Shown piece after piece: positions 9,601 through 19,091 of a DNA stretch of 64,000 bases. Under the pieces are notes generated by a model. That model was given only the letters and a program-made list of their open reading frames with translations. It did not search any database and was not told where the DNA came from. This stretch comes from Asterella californica (lineage: Eukaryota; Streptophyta; Marchantiopsida; Marchantiales; Aytoniaceae), in assembly GCA_036924285.1 (NCBI GenBank), contig JAYKYS010000039.1, forward strand, positions 124,001 to 188,000, written 5' to 3'. The stretch's first letter is position 1. The number at the start of each line of letters is the position of its first letter. A program made the position numbers and the translations under genes.

Positions 9601-10141
9601 TTACATGCCAGCAGAATTGATACTAGGACAGAAACCTGTGATGCCGATTGAGGAGGTTGTGCCTACTTGGAATGTTTTGCCATGGGAAGATGGTAGAAGT
9701 ACGGAGGATCTTCTTGCATTAAGGATCCAGCAGTTAGAACGAAGACCTGAGGATGTTGCCAAAGCTGTCGAAAGATTAAAGATTGCTAGAGAGAGAAACA
9801 AAGGCAGATTTGATAGAACGCATAGATTACGACCCAAACCAGTTAAAGAAGGTGATTGGGTGTTAGTCTATGATAGTAGTCTTGATAATCAGCATAGCAC
9901 TATCAGGAAGTTCTCCAAGAGATGGTTTGGACCTTATGTGGTGTTAGAAGTTTATGATAATGCCACATACTCCTTGAGAGAGTTAGATGGTGCAGTGCTC
10001 AAGATACCAGTCGCAGGAAAGAGAATCAAGCTCTTTAGGAGGAGAGGGGAGGACCAGAACGTTGCAGAGTTTACAGAGGATGAAGCTGAAGACTCAATGC
10101 AGGTTGAAGATGAGTTTGAAGCCGAAGCTGAAGAGTCTTGA
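6629..10141 (+). CDS. Family B Pol: reverse transcriptase, RNase H, integrase
   Basis: The frame is open from 6629 with no early ATG, so expression by -1 frameshifting from gag is expected; an internal start near 6755 would be a GTG and is unlikely. Counting residues from 6755: reverse transcriptase with GDLYSGYDQF (about 285) and the catalytic box FLDD (about 348) in place of YxDD; RNase H from VDTSPIGIGW (about 512); integrase zinc motif HESLWAGHRG...CIPC (about 747-783); catalytic D (VVDLV, about 812), D (ADRGE, about 873), E (KSERG, about 907); a GPYVVLEV module (about 1058). No chromodomain is seen. The first 180 residues are unassigned. Confidence 0.92.
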   Translation, partial: GFWQSTIEERDFNGTVEIGFSPDPVEQEALSTSFLGLTSCGSVCYRKVENLKRFERQHVKYVQQSLRDSGELAGDEYISGVFEEQYLVDTIGELKSILESSTDDVDRVVRVSSKELYDVIDKFIDRQEVYVETKYKSVAKKVKPVALPLPLDYNQKMEQAAREPTLRGPRRIGHQFTETTLKELKIGGDGFLIEQEKKSFREMLSRHGKAFAFESHEVGCVDPSVVAPMVIFTIPHVPWNLRPIPVPRAHLPKLIDLLNERIRMGILEPSIAPYSSRWFTVPKKSGALRFIQDMQPVNKVTIRNMGIGPIVDEFAEAFAGRAIYSMGDLYSGYDQFQLSSESRDLTTMRTPLGLLRMCTLPQGATNSVAHMMNGMNKVLRDFIPEKTMPFLDDVPIKGCAEEEKNEVIDQRGCRKFVADHIADCDKILSRLEEVHLTLSGAKSVFGEHEVLIVGHLCGSYGRKPCPNKVDAIRRMKETCGSVTEVRRFLGACVFYHIWIPHFAHVADPLYKLLRKGQRFQWHEEQSESMKKLKDLLSSPPTLRRVTYELGRPVILTVDTSPIGIGWAIGQDDEDGNRYVVRFGAKVLSSRQRDYPQVKRELWGVVTAMKSDKEYLIGAPVVVETDCLPLLGMITSCTTPDIAMLRWIAYIKSLNPEFRHIAGKDNPVADMLSRAMYYDEKEMIDDQEDVGTEFYSSALARRDRSCFVASLEFFEETMYDGEWLDLGRYLSSLERQEGWSDADFKRIRRTAYGYFLYGGHLWKRPKLQGGVPQRVVCDLELQQKLIKEFHESLWAGHRGVWATFAKIKEKYWWKGMYKDVVQFVSSCIPCQMYSNVRHRDGLHPTYPLAIHYKWVVDLVTMPFGLGQMRYLVLAREDLSNQVEGRALRTKTTASVCRFLLEDVICRYGCVGKITADRGELDSQEAVEFFKRLGIKLALTTAYNPEGNGKSERGHPPIIKALVKACKGKIREWPRLLPFALWADRTTHSTVTGYMPAELILGQKPVMPIEEVVPTWNVLPWEDGRSTEDLLALRIQQLERRPEDVAKAVERLKIARERNKGRFDRTHRLRPKPVKEGDWVLVYDSSLDNQHSTIRKFSKRWFGPYVVLEVYDNATYSLRELDGAVLKIPVAGKRIKLFRRRGEDQNVAEFTEDEAEDSMQVEDEFEAEAEES

Positions 10142-10171
10142 TCTGGATGGCACATACCGGAGGATGTGCAG

Positions 10172-10187
10172 GTTCAGAGGGGGTGGA
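10172..10187 (+). promoter_or_regulatory. Polypurine tract of B1
   Basis: A purine-rich run ending AGAGGGGGTGGA abuts the 3' LTR start. B2 has TTTGGAGGGGGTGGA at the same place (to 38966). It primes plus-strand DNA synthesis. Confidence 0.75.
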
Positions 10188-11469
10188 TGTCGCGCTACTT
10201 GGCGGCTACATGTTATATTTCTACTCCGACGCTTGAGTTTAATAGTTCTAGAAGTTAGCTTATATTACTTCTAGCCGCTTATGTATATGTTTGACACCTT
10301 TGCATACGGTGTTATCACTATTTTGAGTCTTAGTAGGTTGATTACCATGTTGATAGGGCTTAAGCTCATGGGTTGTATTTGCATGTCGCCCATGCACGCT
10401 TTCTAGCTGATTTAAGTTATTTTTCGGGGCTGCGTGTCGTTTTAAGTAATTTAAGTTTTACGCTGGCACTCTAGGGGGCTTGACGTGGTAGCCTATGAGT
10501 AAAACTAAGTTGCCACGTGGTTTAGGGTACTAAAGGACAACCAAGTGGAGCTATGAACTCCCATTGGTCTGTTTTTGTCTTTAGTTTAACTCTAAATTTA
10601 GAAATCGAGCTCTAAAGGAGAGTTCGAGCATTTGGTGAGGGATCTTCGAAATCTGAGAGCACAGGTAGAGAGGTCTCGTCATGCCAAGCACTTCCAGTGA
10701 AAATTTCGATCGATTTGAGTCAATAAAGACGGAGTTATGAGCAATTGAAGTTCGGATTGTGTCAAAACTGAATCATTCTTGTTGGATTTAGGGTTTTCAG
10801 TGTCATTCACAGCAGATTTGAGGAAATTGCTTCAAAACTTCGAGGTTGTGTTCTCCGCCAGCAGGGCTACGATTTCACAAAAAGTTTCATATCGATTGAG
10901 CAACTGAGTAATTCAGGGCGGCCGCTGAAGCTGAGGGGGTCTGAAAAGCTCTTAATCTAGAGCAGCGACTTCAGAGGAGGAGATCTACAGTTCTGTGTAC
11001 ATTCAGGAGTCCCAACTTCACAGGGATGCTCAGCACCCTGTAGACTGCAAATCCTGTAAGAAACTTTGAAATTGATCGAGCCAAACTCCTGTTATAGGTT
11101 GAAATAGCCAGCTAGGTACCAGAAATTGCCGTAGTTTTCTTGCTCAAAACCTTTCTGTTCATATCTCCGTGTCAGAATTTGATCTCAGGCTGAAATTTCG
11201 TCTGTGAGTTCAGTAGTACCTCATTTGCATGTAGGGGAAGTTTAGAGGTCTAAACCTTCATAGTTTTCCTCTCCGTGAGTGTCAAAGTTCACCGCCGAAT
11301 CCTATTACTGCCAGCTAGACCTGAATTTCGCCTTCTGGGTATATTACTAGATCTTACACATCTGTGTGAGTGTTTATAGCCCTATTGTGACCTGAAAGCC
11401 AACCTCTTGAGTGAACAACCACAGCCAGAAGCCCGGCGCTTTCCTAGGTAGACGGATTACACTCCGACA
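10188..11469 (+). repeat. 3' LTR of B1
   Basis: 1282 bp, TGTCGCGC...CCGACA, same length as the 5' LTR. It differs by A at 10383, C at 10479 and C at 10870. Confidence 0.92.
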
Positions 11470-13712
11470 TCGCGAAAAATTGTGTTCATCAATGTAGTGA
11501 ACGTCGAAGGGGCGTTGCAGAGTCCAAATGGCATCACCACGAATTCAAACGATCCGTATCTGGTTCGACAAGCGGTCTTCTCAACATCTGGGTCAGCTAT
11601 CCGGATCTGGTAATATCCTGACTTCAAGTCTATCCTGCTGAAGTACTTCGCACCCGCTAACCTATCAAAGAGGTCATCTATCCTTGGCAAGGGATAGTTA
11701 TTCTTCACCGTCACCTTATTGAGTGCACGATAATCTACGCAGAGTCGTAACTTCCCATCCTTCTTCTTTGCAAAAAGAACTGGGGCTCCATAAGGTGACT
11801 TGCTGGTTCGAATATATCCCCGCGCTAATAGCTCGCCGAGTTGTCTTTTCAACTCAAGGAGTTCCACCTGATTGAGTCGATAAGGGGCTTTGGAAGGTGG
11901 TTCTGATCCTGGCAAGACCTCGATCTTGTGATCCACCACCCGCCTTGGAGGTAACTCAGCAGGTAACTCGTCCGTCAAGACATCCTCAAACTCCTTAATC
12001 ACTTCGCGAAGCACCTCCGGAAGTTTAGTCGCGTCTCCTGATGTTTCCTCTTGTCCGTCACCCGCCATCAAATCTGCAACCCGCATCAAACACATGACTC
12101 CGTCGTTGAAGTCCATCTGTTTGCCTTTGATCAAATTCACCGCAAAGTCATCAATCTTCCGCGCCTTCCGGATCAGCCTCACTCCCAGCTTCCGCCCTTT
12201 AACTCTGACATTCAACCTCAAAGGTCTCCGTCTAAGTTCCACGTCGAACCTATCTAAGAAAGTGTTCCCCAAAACTGCATGGATATCATCCATCTCGCAC
12301 ACCGTGAAGTTCTCTGTGAACTCCAACTTCCCACACACAAATCGTACGTCCAAGGCTACTTCAGAAGTTTGGTACGTCTTGCCCTTGGCAAAGCGCACCT
12401 GAATAGGCTTGTCTGCCTTGAAGGTAGACAAGCCCAACTTCTTCACCAACTTCGGACTTATGAAGGAGTGAGTCGCTCCTGTGTCCACAAGAAAAGTAAC
12501 ATCACGGTTAGCAACCTTGGCTTGTAGAAACATCAATCCCGGCGTCTTCTTCGTGGTTCTCAAGGTCACAGTCATCTGGCCCTCCAACAAGTCCTTTGCA
12601 GCAAACGCACTCATGCTACAGTTACTAACCTTAGGTTTCGTACACCCCTTAGCAATATGGCCCGCCTCGCCACAGTTGTAGCAAGTAAACTTAGCACCAT
12701 TGCCCTTCTGAGGTGTCTGCCCCTTAGGTTTTATTCCTGTTTGCTTCTGCTTTGCTGCCGGGGCAGAAGTATCTTTCTGATCCTTCTCACCCCCATCCCA
12801 CTGTCGCTTGAAGCCCTTGTTCTTCTTTTGGAACTTGTCCGTGCTGCGTGGTTCAAAGGGTTTCTGCTGCTGGACTTCGTCGTCTCTAATTCGCTCCGCT
12901 AGCTTCAAAAGTTCGGCACTTGTCTCTGGTAGCTTTGGCATCCGAAAGAGAGCCTTCTCCGAGCTAGACTTGAGTCCGCCAATGAATATACATATCTTGG
13001 TCTCCTCAGTCCACTTGGAGAACGAATCCAGCTTGGCACTGAACTCGCGCACGTAAGCGCTTAAGGTCCCCGTCTGCTTCAGTCTCACCAACTCGACACC
13101 GTCCCGAATCCTTTGATATTCCGGAGTGAATCGTCCTGCAAGCAACTCCTTGAACTCCTTCCAACTAAGCACCGAGACAGTCAAGGCATGCTCATCCCGG
13201 TATGCAGTCCACCAGAGAAGCGCATGGTCCTTCAGGAACGTAACCGCCGCTCTCACCTTGTCAGATTCCTTAGCCTGTTGCGCCTCAAAGTATAGATCCA
13301 ACTCAGTTAAGAAATCCTTAACCTTGCGAGCCCGTCCTATACCTGAAAACGGGGTCGGCAAATTCGTCTTACAAAGCTTCCTGGTAGACGAGGAACTTCC
13401 TTGGCCTGCCTCAAGCTCGGCGATACGTTTATCCCTGGAGGCCATGCCTTCCTGCATGGTCTTCATCATCTTGATGAGTTCCGCATACAAGGCTCCTTGA
13501 CTGTCCGTGCCCGAATCGTTGGGTACCACTGGCAAGACTCCATCTTGCTGCACCGATACCGCAGCTGGTACAGGGCTCCCTTGACGTTGGGGCGAAGGTT
13601 GTCGGTTGTCGTCCCCTGACTGTGCCTCGGGGCTAGCTCGAGTCGATCTGTTCCCGTTAGCCGCTCCTCGTTTCTTGGTCTTCCTCCTGGAACTCTGTCC
13701 GTCCTCGGCCAT
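11470..13712 (-). pseudogene. Family C Gag-Pol, interrupted in reverse transcriptase
   Basis: Starts at the ATG at 13712 ([14 protein letters not shown]). A basic, Pro/Ser-rich N-terminus precedes the Gag core ([27 protein letters not shown]). A zinc knuckle [14 protein letters not shown] follows near residue 345, then an aspartic protease [15 protein letters not shown] (about 410) with LGNTFLDRF, then the reverse transcriptase ([56 protein letters not shown]). The frame is open for about 745 codons up to the B1 insertion, where it enters the B LTR and stops. Before B1 arrived this part was intact, so the disruption is recent. Confidence 0.9.
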
Positions 13713-13818
13713 CGCTCCAAGTGTTCACCTAGAAACGCTGATCCGCTTCGTGTCTCGCGTCCCTCCTCAAGCGTCCAGCCTTCAGCCGCTACCTCAAGTT
13801 CTCGCTCACCGAAGCGTC

Positions 13819-13831
13819 GGCTCTGATACCA
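13819..13831 (-). promoter_or_regulatory. Primer-binding site of family C
   Basis: The minus strand reads TGGTATCAGAGCC, the exact plant initiator-Met tRNA complement used by many plant LTR retrotransposons. It lies about 20 bases from the proposed LTR end. Confidence 0.88.
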
Positions 13832-13852
13832 CTTTTCGCGCACCTACCGCCT

Positions 13853-14960
13853 TGTTGCGCCAGCGGAAGCTCTAGCTCAGTAGGTCGCAAACTTTACACC
13901 GCTAACCTGCAAACACAATCACAAGTTAGCGTCCATGCACCACTTACCTTATTTCTGTTTGGTCCGGACCAGAGCCGGATCGTCTCCCTAATCATCAAGC
14001 TCAGCAATCCTATTTCCCGACTTAGATCCGCCTAGTTCGGTCCCAAACATGAGCAAGTCACAATATGACTTGGGGCGGACTTCCCATAAAGTCCAGGGTC
14101 CTAAACGGTGCCTCCAGCACACCTAGCGGCCCAACCGCCCGTGATGTCCGTCTGGGTCTAGGCTCCCGAACGGTGGTCTAACCCGCCGACTCGTTCCCTA
14201 GTCTTGCCCCAGCCCTTGCATCGTTCCTAAGTCCAGACATCCAAGTCTGGATCGGAACGTGCCTTGGAACCGGCCCAGCCATCACCTCATGCCCCCAGAG
14301 TCCGCCCGCCAAACCCTGGGGTCGGGTGACTCGTCCTGGCCCACCCAGGCATCGAGCCCCCCTCATATATACTTCTGGGGATCGTCGGCCCCGCCCTCCT
14401 CTTTGGTCCCTGAAAATTATACCACAACCCGATTGTGGTTCGACCATAACTTCCAGCTCGGAGGTCAGATCGAGGAGTGTTATATATCACTGGAAAGCTC
14501 TCGACGAGACCTTTCCAATGATACCTCACTCGCCTCGAGATCTTACGTGGAGCTCCGTCCACGACCTAAAACGTCCCTGGAGCTCCAACACTTAGCAGTT
14601 TTTCCGAAAACCTGTGGTCCAGACCCAGGGTCGAACCCTGTGGTTCGTCTGCGTCTCGGACCCACGTCTCGGTCTCACGTCTCGGACCCACGTCTCAGAC
14701 CTATGTCTGAGACTCATGTTTCAGCCCGTTCTTAGACTCGCCCCCTTAGGTCAGCGTTCGTCTGGGGCCCTCTTGGGGTAGGCCCTTATGTCCTAACCCA
14801 AGGTTCTAACCTTGGTTCAGAGAACCACTTAGGGTTCATCTGATCCCGACTTCCCGGTCATGCCGTTAAGTCCTACTCGCAGCGTTCCCAACCTAGCGCA
14901 AGTCCGCTAGAGTTCTGTTGTTCGCGTCTGCGCCCGATCTTGAGAATGAGGGGCGCGACA
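13853..14960 (-). repeat. 5' LTR of family C
   Basis: The minus strand starts TGTCGCGCCCCTCATT at 14960. The end is placed at GGCGCAACA (13853), which is also the limit of similarity with the relic LTR at 61400-62130; an end nearer the primer site is possible. GC-rich compared with its surroundings. It holds a short 13-bp minisatellite. Confidence 0.7.
14652..14727 (+). repeat. 13-bp minisatellite in the C LTR
   Basis: CGTCTCGGACCCA is repeated with drift five times (starts 14652, 14665, 14678, 14691, 14704) and then fades out. All units keep a GTCT core. Confidence 0.75.
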
Positions 14961-15647
14961 GTGGATCTTATGGTCGGAAACCTTGTCCAAACAAGGTTGA
15001 TGCCATTCAGAGAATGAAAGAGACGTGTGGATCGGTTACTGAGGTGAGAAGATTTCTAGGTGCATGTGTGTTTTATCATATATGAATTCCACACTTTGCA
15101 CATATAGCAGATCCGTTGTACAAGTTGCTGAGGAACGGGCAAAGCTTTCAGTGGTAAGAGGAGCAAAGCGAGTCTATGAAGAAGTTGAAGGATCTGTTGT
15201 CTTCACCACCAACTCTACGAAAGATAACATATGAGTTGAGCATATCTGTTATCCTTACTGTTGATACTAGTCTTATTGACATTGGATGGGTTATAGGACA
15301 AGATGATCAGGATGGAAATAGATATGTGCTGCGTTTTGGTGCTAAGATATTAAGTTCACGGCAGAGAGACTACCCTCAAGTCAAGAGAGAGCTATGGGGA
15401 GTAGTTATTGCGATGAAGAGTGATAAGGAATACTTGATAGGAGCACCAGTGGTTGTGGAGACAGATTGTTTATCTCTCTTGGGAATGATCATTAGTTGTA
15501 CAACTCCAGATATTGCTATGTTGAGGTGGATAGCATATATCAAGTCCTTGATCCTAGTGTTTAGACATATTGTAAGAAAAGACAATCTTGTGGCAGATAT
15601 GTTATCAAGGGCTAGGTATTACGATGAGAAGGAAATGATAGATGACC
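14961..15647 (+). pseudogene. Family B fragment B4 (end of RT to RNase H)
   Basis: Colinear with 8002-8688 of B1, beginning at GTGGATCTTATGGTCGG. The RNase H part is readable from 15176 (LTVDTSLIDIGWVIGQDD, then ETDCLSLLG). Stops interrupt it upstream, for example FYHIWIPHFAH reads into a TGA at the Trp codon (15083-15085). Both ends are cut, by C at 14960 and by A3 at 15648, so this is the oldest layer here. Confidence 0.85.
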
Positions 15648-16514
15648 TGTAAACTCTCTGCGGTCCTATCGATCAACTACCCCCCAATCTCTCAACCTCC
15701 ACGATAGTCATCGATGAATCTGCAACCTGTCAGGTCTGTCTCTCACTCAGGAGTCACCTCTGATGGCTTTGACGGAAGCACACCATGAACTTGAAAGGAA
15801 AGATGCTATGTTGAATCATTCACACACCCCTAAACTCATCAACTAAAATCCTCCATTCTAACGACGTCTCTCAAGTTCTCACATGCTAAAATATCACACA
15901 CTCTCTATATTACTCAAGTTGTCATTACGACGATGTGAAAACAAGGATGAGGAGCTCTTCTCTACTCCTCTATTTATACATTCTAGGTTTTTACTTTGGT
16001 ACCCTCCGGTAACTCAGCCGTAACTATTTTTACCGGGTTTTACTAAGATATTACTTAAGATAAAAGCATTAATCACATGGGCTTATTCCTTCAAAGTCAA
16101 CAACTTCTAGAAGGATTCTAGAATATTCTCAAGGAATCTTGAATTTCCACCCCCCTTCTACATTAGGACTCACTAAAAAGGAGACATGTGGAATCTCTTC
16201 TTGTTTTTAATGCCCACAAAGTCCACAACTTTAATCCAACCACTAATATCAAGTCAAAAAAGAGATAAGGGATACTTTCTACCTCCTTTCTACCTTTTAG
16301 ACAAGATGACAAGATAGTAGTGCTCACTCTTTAGGAAATATCTGAATTCTGCCAAAAATACAATTAAGTTTAACCATAACTAACTTTAGCTAGTCATGAC
16401 TAACTTGATACCTCCTTAAAGTACTTGGGTAGCAAATGAACATTCTCAACGCTTAGTTATGACTAAATACCTTACTAATAGACAAACTTCCTCTATGTAA
16501 CATAGGTCGTTACA
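15648..16514 (-). repeat. 3' LTR of A3 (867 bp)
   Basis: The minus strand starts TGTAACGACCTATGTTAC at 16514 and ends AGAGAGTTTACA at 15648. It is closely similar to the A1 5' LTR (29513-30425) and to the A4 solo LTR (58173-59060). Confidence 0.85.
15971..15978 (-). promoter_or_regulatory. TATA box in A3 LTR
   Basis: TATAAATA on the minus strand followed by GAGGAGTAGAGAAGAGC, matching the other family A LTRs. Confidence 0.6.
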
Positions 16515-16526
16515 TTTTACCCCCGG
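16515..16526 (-). promoter_or_regulatory. Polypurine tract of A3
   Basis: The minus strand reads CCGGGGGTAAAA directly before the LTR TGTAACG. Confidence 0.65.
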
Positions 16527-16527
16527 A

Positions 16528-17795
16528 CTAAATTTTCACTCCGTCCTCGGAGTGAAGAGAGAACTTTCGTCTATGAAACAACTTCAAGTTGTCATGGTTG
16601 ACACGATCAAATCTCCTTCCTCCCAGTTCCTGAAGGTCATATGTGAAGTTGCTCCACAGCTTATCTACAACAAAAGGACCGAAATATCTAGAAAGAAACT
16701 TCTTCCTAGCCCTCTTGAATCGGATAGCATCATACAACATTACCCAATCTCCGACTTGAAAAGGTTTTACCTCCCTCTTGCCCAAACGTTTGTCGTAACT
16801 CTTCTTTTGATACGCCTGAGCTTGTTCCATCCAGATCATTGCTATCGCTCGGGTCTCTTCCAGCTCCATGAGTTGCTCCCTTCTTGATCTGACCACGTCT
16901 TTTCTCCTTGACCTCTTCAACCTTCGTTGAATAGTTTGAAAAATATCCAATTCGAATTGGATCGGCAACTTGGACTCCACTCCATAAACCAGTCGGAATG
17001 GAGAGTACCCAGTAGAAGTCTTTGTTGTCAACCGATACTCTCATAAGATGACATGTAGCCTCTTATCCCAAGTATGTTTCGTAATCTCAACACCAACATC
17101 AGCAAAGTTACCTCTGCAAACAGTACCGTCGTGAAACTCGTGCATTAACTTGAACGCCTCCTTCTGAACAACTGCTCTCCTTAGTAAGCCATCTGCTCCT
17201 TGATGAAATAGAATTCCCTCCACCATGGTGTAAGGTTTGCATCTCTTGATCAACGCGTTATATTCTCGGGTATGCATACCTTCTGGAAAAGAACCATCTG
17301 CAAGGAAACTCCAGATTTCCTTGTACTCGTCCGGTATCTCCTCAATGCTTGTGATGGTCATCAGATGTTCGTCTGGAAATGAATCATCAAACGGTTCTTC
17401 TCCCTCATCATCATAAGCCCTTGACAAAAGATCAGCATTCACATGCTTTTTCCCTGGTCTATCTTCGATCACGTAATCGTATATTTGGTTAGAAGGATCT
17501 TCCAACGAGCAATACGACCTTCGGCATTAGGCTTATTAAAGATATACTTTAAAGCCTTGTGATCTGTGACTATGGAAAATTTCCCTCCTAGCAAGTAGTG
17601 TCAAAATTTCTTCAATCCAAAGATCATCGCTAATCCTTCTCGTTCAATCACGGAGTAATTCTTCTCCGCTGGCATCATCTGCCTACTAGCATAAGCTATA
17701 GGATGATCATGCCCATCTCCATCTAACTGACTTAATGTACATCCGATAGCTATCCGTATACAAAATAAATGCTTTACTCCACTTAGGTTTAGCAA
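16528..17795 (-). pseudogene. Family A RNase H and integrase, with the catalytic core deleted
   Basis: RNase H residues are readable at 17795-17601 (HPIAYASRQMMPAEKNYSVI) and 17505-17400 (VIEDRPGKKHVNADLLSRA). The integrase zinc region begins (HEFHDGTVCRGNFADVGVEI, near 17110), but the text then jumps straight to the post-core segment TWDKRLHVIL and, after a TGA in place of a Trp codon, TKTSTGYSPFRLVYGVE. The three acidic catalytic residues are absent. The C-terminal tail (16528-17031) keeps WVMLYDAIRFKRARKK and RYFGPFVVDKLW. Confidence 0.8.
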
Positions 17796-18897
17796 GTATA
17801 GGAGCTGTCACCAATGTCTTTTTCAGCTCCTCAAATGCTTTCTTTGCCTTTTGATCATGCACTATCAAGTCAAAATCAACTCCCTTCTTCATGTACATAG
17901 TCAAAGCTATTGCTTTGTTTGAGAAGGAAAAGACAAACTTACGATAATATCCAACCATCCCAAGAAACTGTCTCAACTTTGTCAAGTTGATCGGAAATGA
18001 AAGATCCACAATCTTCTTCACTTTCTCAGGAAATACCGCAATCCTCTTCTTGGAAATGATGTGTCCTAACAGCAGACCTTCTTCACAGCCAAAGATGCAC
18101 TTCTCTGGATTCAGAGAAAGGTTAGCTTGCTCCAACCGCTGCAGAACTTTGATCACATGATCAAAGTGGTCCTCCTTTCTTCCGTACACACAGGAATCAT
18201 CAATGAAATCACGAACAAACTTCTCTATGAATGGTTCAAACACCTTGTTCATGAACCTCAGAAACTTGACCGGAGCATTATACAATCCGAATGGGATCAC
18301 TCGAAATGCAAATGTTCCCCAAGGAGTAGTGAAAGTAGTCAACTGTTGGTACTCTTGTGCTATCTTGATCTAGTTGTACCCACTATAACCATCACCAAAG
18401 CTGTACCACTCATGACCAGCAACTTCCTCCAGAATCTCATCTATAAATGATAGAGGATAATAATCCTTCTTGGTAACTGCATTCAACTTCTTATAGTCTA
18501 TGCACACTCGCAGCTTACCATTCTTCTTCTTGACAATCACAATGGACGAAACCCATTCTGAGTTCTCCACCTCATAGATGAAACTTGCCTCCTTCAACTT
18601 GTCTATCTCCTCCTTGACCATCATTGCCGTTGTAGGATTGACTCTTCTCTACTTTTGTCGGATTGGTCTTGCGTTCTCCTCTAATTCAATCCTATGAGTC
18701 TCTAGAGTCACCTCCTTCAAATCCTTGTAACTGAAAGCAAATACATGGATATATTTCCGGAATATATCTAGGAATCTACTTTTCTCATCTTGAGTGACAT
18801 TGATACCAAACTTAAGGTTAGAGAGTCTTCTCATGATCTCTATCTCACTCAACTCCTCTTTGTCATGGTCTTTCTCCACTGCTGGTCGAGGCAACAA
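17707..18897 (-). pseudogene. Family A reverse transcriptase remnant
   Basis: Three open pieces on the minus strand: 18897-18649 (connection), 18624-18370 (KLRVCIDYKKLNAVTKKDYY ... YSFGDGYSGYN) and 18342-17707 (FGLYNAPVKF, FIDDSCVYG, LRQFLGMVGYYRKF). The catalytic box is FIDD. A TAG at the expected Gln codon after SGYN (near 18366) and other stops break the frame. Box and spacing resemble plant Athila/Tat polymerases. Confidence 0.8.
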
Positions 18898-19091
18898 GTC
18901 AATAGCACTAAGCTGATGTAATGATTCATCTCGACCAAATCCTTCATCTTCAGATGATGACTCTTGATCGTAAGAATCTCCGGTATCTACTTATGAGACA
19001 CTCTGATCATCCTCCGTATCAGATTCCCAGTAGTCACTAATGGGTCTATTAGAGTCAGAAGTCACAACTCCAACACCCGAGAGAGGTACCA
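18898..19091 (-). other. Acidic linker between protease and RT of A3
   Basis: Decayed coding sequence corresponding to the A1 segment 34250-34450, rich in Ser/Asp/Glu, with a stop. No separate gene. Confidence 0.45.

Larger units (their letters stand above)
2946..11469 (+). mobile_element. Family B LTR retrotransposon, full-length copy B1 (Ty3/Gypsy, 8.5 kb)
   Basis: Complete element: two 1282-bp LTRs (2946-4227, 10188-11469), a candidate primer site, gag-protease ORF, a frameshift signal, pol ORF and a polypurine tract. By eye the LTRs differ at three positions only (3141/10383, 3237/10479, 3628/10870), all transitions, so insertion is recent. It is flanked by a 4-bp duplication TCGC (2942-2945 and 11470-11473); removing one copy restores the interrupted frame of family C. 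Both ORFs are uninterrupted, so the copy may be autonomous. The polymerase has features recalling basidiomycete fungal elements. Confidence 0.93.
11470..14960 (-). mobile_element. Family C LTR retrotransposon, 5' half (chromovirus-like Ty3/Gypsy)
   Basis: The minus strand reads LTR (14960 to 13853), primer site, and a single gag-protease-RT ORF cut by B1 at 11470. The frame continues in the sliver at 2865-2945. C is inserted in an older B fragment that begins at 14961; the far C end lies outside the window. One gag-pol frame, an initiator-Met primer site and a chromovirus-type Gag suggest a Tekay/CRM/Reina-like plant lineage, but the integrase and any chromodomain are not visible. Confidence 0.85.

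Noticed and set aside
12051..13875. Several plus-strand ORFs opposite family C gag-pol
   Set aside because: They are shadows of the minus-strand polyprotein, with no domain of their own.
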